Shown here piece by piece: positions 60,638-64,000 of a DNA stretch of 64,000 nt. Origin of the DNA: Pseudomonas sp. CBZ-4 (GTDB lineage Bacteria > Pseudomonadota > Gammaproteobacteria > Pseudomonadales > Pseudomonadaceae); NCBI RefSeq assembly GCF_000346755.1, contig NZ_ANNV01000169.1, forward strand, positions 1 through 64,000, read 5' to 3'. The number at the start of each line of letters is the position of its first letter. Positions within the stretch are counted from its first letter, which is position 1. A program made the position numbers and the translations under genes. The notes below the pieces were generated by a model. It was not told the DNA's origin. It ran no database searches and saw nothing but the letters and a program-made list of their open reading frames with translations.

Positions 60638-62821
60638 ATGCGCGATGATCTCTCCCTTTTGCTGAACTCCCTCAACGATGCCCAACGCCAGGCCGTAGCA
60701 GCCCCCGTTGGCCGTCAGTTGGTCCTGGCCGGTGCTGGCTCCGGTAAAACCCGAGTGCTGGTGCACCGTATCGCCTGGTTGATCCAGGTCGAGAACGCGT
60801 CTCCCCATTCGATCCTGTCGGTGACCTTCACCAACAAGGCCGCTGCCGAGATGCGCCACCGCATCGAGCAGCTAATGGGCATTAGCCCGGCCGGCATGTG
60901 GGTGGGCACCTTCCACGGCCTGGCGCACCGCCTGTTGCGGGCGCATTGGCAGGAAGCGGGCCTGGCCCAGACTTTCCAGATCCTCGACAGCGATGACCAG
61001 CAACGCCTGGTCAAGCGGGTGATCCGCGAGCTGGGGCTGGACGAACAACGCTGGCCGGCGCGCCAGGCGCAGTGGTTTATCAACGGCCAGAAAGACGAAG
61101 GCCTGCGCCCGCAGCATATCCAGGCCAGCGGCGATCTGTTCCTGGCCACCATGCGCAGCATTTATGAAGCGTACGAAGCAGCTTGCGCACGCGCCGGAGT
61201 GATCGACTTCTCCGAGCTGCTACTGCGCGCCCTCGACCTGTGGCGTGACAACCCAGGCTTGCTGGCCCATTACCAGAAACGCTTCCGGCACATCCTGGTG
61301 GACGAGTTCCAGGACACCAACGCCGTGCAATACGCCTGGTTGCGCCTGTTGGCCAAGGGCGGCGACAGCCTGATGGTGGTGGGCGATGACGACCAGTCGA
61401 TCTACGGCTGGCGTGGCGCGAAAATCGAGAACATCTACCAGTATTCCGAAGACTTCCCGGACGCGGTGACCATCCGCCTGGAACAGAACTACCGCTCCAC
61501 CGCCGGTATCCTCAAGGCTGCCAACGCCTTGATCGCCAACAATACCGGGCGCCTGGGCAAAGAGCTGTGGACCGACGGCGGCGAAGGCGAGGCGATCAAC
61601 CTGTACGCCGCGTTCAACGAGCACGATGAAGCGCGCTACGTGGTGGAAACCATTGAAAGCGCGCTGAAGACCGGCCTGGCGCGCAGCGATATCGCCATTC
61701 TGTACCGCTCCAACGCCCAGTCGCGGGTACTGGAAGAAGCCTTGCTGCGCGAACGCATCCCGTACCGCATCTATGGTGGCCAGCGCTTCTTCGAGCGCGC
61801 CGAAATCAAGAACGCCATGGCCTACCTGCGTTTGCTGGAAGGTCGCGGCAACGATGCGGCGCTGGAGCGGGTGATCAACATCCCGGCCCGTGGCATCGGC
61901 GAAAAAACCGTCGAGGCGATCCGCGATCACGCACGCCATGCCGATGTGTCGATGTGGGAAGCCATGCGCTTGCTCGTCGCCAATAAAGGCCTGACCGGTC
62001 GCGCGGCCGGGGCGTTGGGGGTGTTTGTCGAGCTGATCGAGAACCTCGCCGCCAAGTGCGCGGAAATGCCCCTGCATTTAATGACGCAGACGGTGATCGA
62101 GCAGTCCGGGCTGATTGCCTACCACGAAGCGGAAAAAGGCGAGAAAGGCCAGGCCCGGGTAGAAAACCTTGAGGAACTGGTCAGCGCCGCCCGCGCGTTC
62201 GAAAACACCGAGAACGAAGAGGAACTGACCCCGCTCGCCGCCTTCCTCGGCCATGCCTCCCTGGAAGCCGGTGATACCCAGGCCGACGAGCATGAAGACA
62301 GCATCCAGCTGATGACCTTGCACAGCGCCAAGGGCCTGGAATTCCCGTATGTGTTCCTGGTGGGCATGGAAGAAGGCCTGTTCCCCCACAAGATGAGCCT
62401 GGAAGAACCCGGCCGTCTTGAGGAAGAACGCCGCCTGGCCTATGTGGGCATTACCCGGGCGATGCAGAACCTGGTGATGACCTACGCCGAGACCCGACGC
62501 CTGTACGGCAGCGAGACCTACAACAAGGTGTCGCGCTTCGTACGTGAAGTGCCGAAGGGGCTGATCCAGGAAGTGCGCCTGTCCAACAGCGTCAGCCGCC
62601 CGTTCGGCGGCGGCCAGCAGCAGAGCGCCAGCAGCCTGTTTGCCGGCTCCGAAATTCCGGAAACCCAGTTCAGCCTCGGCCAGCAGGTCAGGCATTCGGT
62701 GTTCGGCGAAGGCGTGATCCTCAACTTCGAAGGCGCCGGCGCCCAGGCACGGGTGCAGGTGAACTTCGCCGAAGGCAGCAAGTGGCTGATGATGGGTTAC
62801 GCGAAGCTCGAAGCCATCTGA
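60638..62821 (+). CDS. uvrD: DNA helicase II UvrD
   Basis: A 727-residue superfamily 1 helicase that unwinds DNA in nucleotide excision and mismatch repair. Helicase motifs in order: Q motif LNDAQRQAV, Walker A AGAGSGKTRVLVHR, motif Ia TFTNKAAAEM, motif II VDEFQDTN, motif III VGDDDQSIYGWRGA, motif IV NYRSTAGIL, motif V TLHSAKGLEFPYVF and motif VI YVGITRAMQ. The C-terminal tail has the FAEGSKWLMMGYAKLE end. Length is normal. No LexA box was seen upstream. Confidence 0.97.
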   Translation: MRDDLSLLLNSLNDAQRQAVAAPVGRQLVLAGAGSGKTRVLVHRIAWLIQVENASPHSILSVTFTNKAAAEMRHRIEQLMGISPAGMWVGTFHGLAHRLLRAHWQEAGLAQTFQILDSDDQQRLVKRVIRELGLDEQRWPARQAQWFINGQKDEGLRPQHIQASGDLFLATMRSIYEAYEAACARAGVIDFSELLLRALDLWRDNPGLLAHYQKRFRHILVDEFQDTNAVQYAWLRLLAKGGDSLMVVGDDDQSIYGWRGAKIENIYQYSEDFPDAVTIRLEQNYRSTAGILKAANALIANNTGRLGKELWTDGGEGEAINLYAAFNEHDEARYVVETIESALKTGLARSDIAILYRSNAQSRVLEEALLRERIPYRIYGGQRFFERAEIKNAMAYLRLLEGRGNDAALERVINIPARGIGEKTVEAIRDHARHADVSMWEAMRLLVANKGLTGRAAGALGVFVELIENLAAKCAEMPLHLMTQTVIEQSGLIAYHEAEKGEKGQARVENLEELVSAARAFENTENEEELTPLAAFLGHASLEAGDTQADEHEDSIQLMTLHSAKGLEFPYVFLVGMEEGLFPHKMSLEEPGRLEEERRLAYVGITRAMQNLVMTYAETRRLYGSETYNKVSRFVREVPKGLIQEVRLSNSVSRPFGGGQQQSASSLFAGSEIPETQFSLGQQVRHSVFGEGVILNFEGAGAQARVQVNFAEGSKWLMMGYAKLEAI

Positions 62822-62846
62822 CACGCCTCCCTGCAGGAGCCGACTT

Positions 62847-62878
62847 CTGTGGCGAGGGAGCTTGCTCCCTCGCCACAG
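62847..62878. repeat. REP hairpin GGCGAGGGAGCTTGCTCCCT
   Basis: CTGTGGCGAGGGAGC and its perfect reverse complement are separated by TT, giving a 15-bp stem. It is a single REP of a different class from the others and lies 25 bases after the uvrD stop, where it can act as a 3' end. Confidence 0.9.
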
Positions 62879-63046
62879 CGACAACGTGCCCTTGTATTCC
62901 GACAAGACGGGCCAATATCTGTAATACGTCCTACAGACCATTCAGATTTCGTCTTACGCAAAAGCCCGAAACATTATGTCGCTAGCCACTGTCACGACAC
63001 CTGTGCAACATGGCGCGCGTGCAATCCACAAATGGGAATTCCCTTT

Positions 63047-63919
63047 ATGAAACGTTTTCTTAGCATCGCCATGGCGTTGTGCATCGGCCTGACGATGAGC
63101 CTCGACGCCAACGCCAAGCGCTTCGGTGGCGGCAAAAGTTCGGGCGCAGCCCCGACTCACCAAACCAGCCAGATGGCTCCCTCCGCTGGCGGAATGGGCG
63201 GTGCAGCCGCTACCGCAGGCGCGGCCGGTGCTGCTGGCGCTGCTGCCAAGGCCGGCGGTGCTTCGCGCTGGTTGGGCCCTCTGGCCGGCATCGCGGCCGG
63301 TGGCCTGCTCGCTTCCATGTTCATGGGCGGCGGCTTCCAGGGCATGCAGATCTTCGACATCCTGATCCTCGCGGTCATCGCCTTTGTGATCTTCCGCTTT
63401 ATCGCCGCCCGTCGCCGCAAGCAGCAGGAGCACATGGCTCCAGCCGGCGCGCCGATGCAGCGTGAAGTGTTCGAGCAAAAGCCGGCCATGGGTTCGATCT
63501 TCGGTGGTTCCGCAGCCCCGGCTGCTGCCCGCCCGGTGATCAACGCTCCGGCGTGGTTCAACGAAGAGCGTTTCGTCGAAGCGGCCCGCAGCCACTTCCA
63601 GTCCCTGCAGCAACACTGGGACGCCAACGAAATGGACAAGATCGCCGAGTTCGTGACCCCGCAACTGCTGGAGTTCCTCAAGCGCGAACGCGCTGAGCTG
63701 GGCGACGCGTTCCAGTCGACCTACATCGACGACCTGCGCGTACAGCTTGAAGGTGTGGATGACCGCGCCGACAAGACCATCGCCACCCTGACCTTCAGCG
63801 GCGTGTCGAAAAACTCGCGCTTTGACCAGGGCGAAGTGTTCAGCGAAAGCTGGAACATGGAACGCCCACAAGGCGAAAACCAGCCTTGGCTGGTGGCCGG
63901 TATCCGCCAGAACGGCTGA
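63047..63919 (+). CDS. Tim44-like domain protein
   Basis: A 290-residue membrane-attached protein from the ATG at 63047, with GGGAA upstream; the frame is open 66 codons earlier but that part overlaps a repeat and lacks coding character. It has a signal sequence (SIAMALCIGLTMSLDANA), a Gly/Ala-rich linker containing AAATAGAAGAAGAAAKAGG, two hydrophobic segments around residues 75-115 (LGPLAGIAAGGLLASMFMGG and IFDILILAVIAFVIFRFIAA), then a C-terminal Tim44-like fold of about 130 residues (FNEERFVEAARSHFQSLQQHW). The bacterial function is not established. A terminator follows. Confidence 0.88.
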   Translation: MKRFLSIAMALCIGLTMSLDANAKRFGGGKSSGAAPTHQTSQMAPSAGGMGGAAATAGAAGAAGAAAKAGGASRWLGPLAGIAAGGLLASMFMGGGFQGMQIFDILILAVIAFVIFRFIAARRRKQQEHMAPAGAPMQREVFEQKPAMGSIFGGSAAPAAARPVINAPAWFNEERFVEAARSHFQSLQQHWDANEMDKIAEFVTPQLLEFLKRERAELGDAFQSTYIDDLRVQLEGVDDRADKTIATLTFSGVSKNSRFDQGEVFSESWNMERPQGENQPWLVAGIRQNG

Positions 63920-63948
63920 TCACCCGGCGCCTTGAGCGCGCAGTAAAC

Positions 63949-63991
63949 GACCCCGGCGGTGTAGTGAAATACACCGCCGGGGTCTTTTTTT
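63949..63991 (+). terminator. Terminator of the Tim44-like gene
   Basis: GACCCCGGCGGTGTA and TACACCGCCGGGGTC form a perfect 15-bp stem with a 6-base loop, followed by seven T. It is the strongest terminator in the window. Confidence 0.97.
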
Positions 63992-64000
63992 GCCGGTCAG

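Overview
The window is chromosomal DNA of a Pseudomonas, most likely of the P. fluorescens group. The evidence is the high GC content, the REP/REPIN repeats with the GTGGGAGCGGGCTTGC and GTGGGAGCTGGCTTGC cores, and a gene order that (from memory of P. aeruginosa and P. putida genomes) follows the conserved blocks hupA-rubB-rubA-ubiC-ubiA-phoBR-...-phoU-pstBACS and pycB-pycA-LysR-...-uvrD. No tRNA, rRNA, insertion sequence, prophage or CRISPR array was seen.

Layout. 1-2004: an accessory end with the tip of an Rhs polymorphic toxin, a probable immunity gene and an unrecognised Pro/Lys-rich coiled-coil protein; both toxin and immunity reading frames are broken. 2195-8436: HU, rubredoxin and its reductase, ubiC-ubiA for ubiquinone synthesis, a small secreted protein, and phoBR with its own Pho box. 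8707-11813: a CNNM/CorC-type membrane protein, an M23 peptidase and a stand-alone response regulator. 11938-19122: the phosphate uptake operon pstS / pstC-pstA-pstB-phoU on the minus strand, with Pho boxes before pstS and pstC, REPINs inside it and a strong terminator after phoU. PhoB, PhoR, PhoU and the Pst transporter together form the phosphate-starvation circuit.

19261-30321: an MFS transporter, a thioesterase, a hexose-6-phosphate mutarotase, small envelope proteins, purE-purK behind a structured leader, a degenerate metzincin-like protein in AT-richer DNA, then LysR/aspA, an alanine-type sodium symporter and ansA, which make an aspartate/asparagine/alanine catabolic cluster. 31423-47411: two ~1,500-residue paralogues of the dermonecrotic-toxin-like (DUF6543-type) family bracket a polyamine-flavoured block (AraC regulator, acetylpolyamine amidohydrolase, polyamine-binding protein) and a MocR/PaiB/GNAT block. 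The MocR gene carries a tandem array of DnaA-box-like 9-mers.

47433-51603: a homocysteine S-methyltransferase divergent from an amino-acid ABC binding protein and permease (no ATPase here), and a short-passenger autotransporter whose ribosome binding site lies in a perfect hairpin. 51732-64000: two-subunit pyruvate carboxylase and its LysR neighbour, a HexR-like regulator with a matching operator, a PAS-GGDEF-EAL protein with an altered GGDEF motif, uvrD and a Tim44-like membrane protein ending at a textbook terminator.

The most unusual items are the doubly broken Rhs toxin/immunity pair, the metzincin-like protein lacking its zinc-binding residues, the paired giant toxin-like genes, the 12-bp DnaA-box-like array inside the MocR gene, the masked start of the autotransporter and the attenuator-like purE leader. 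All were read by eye; no database search was made.
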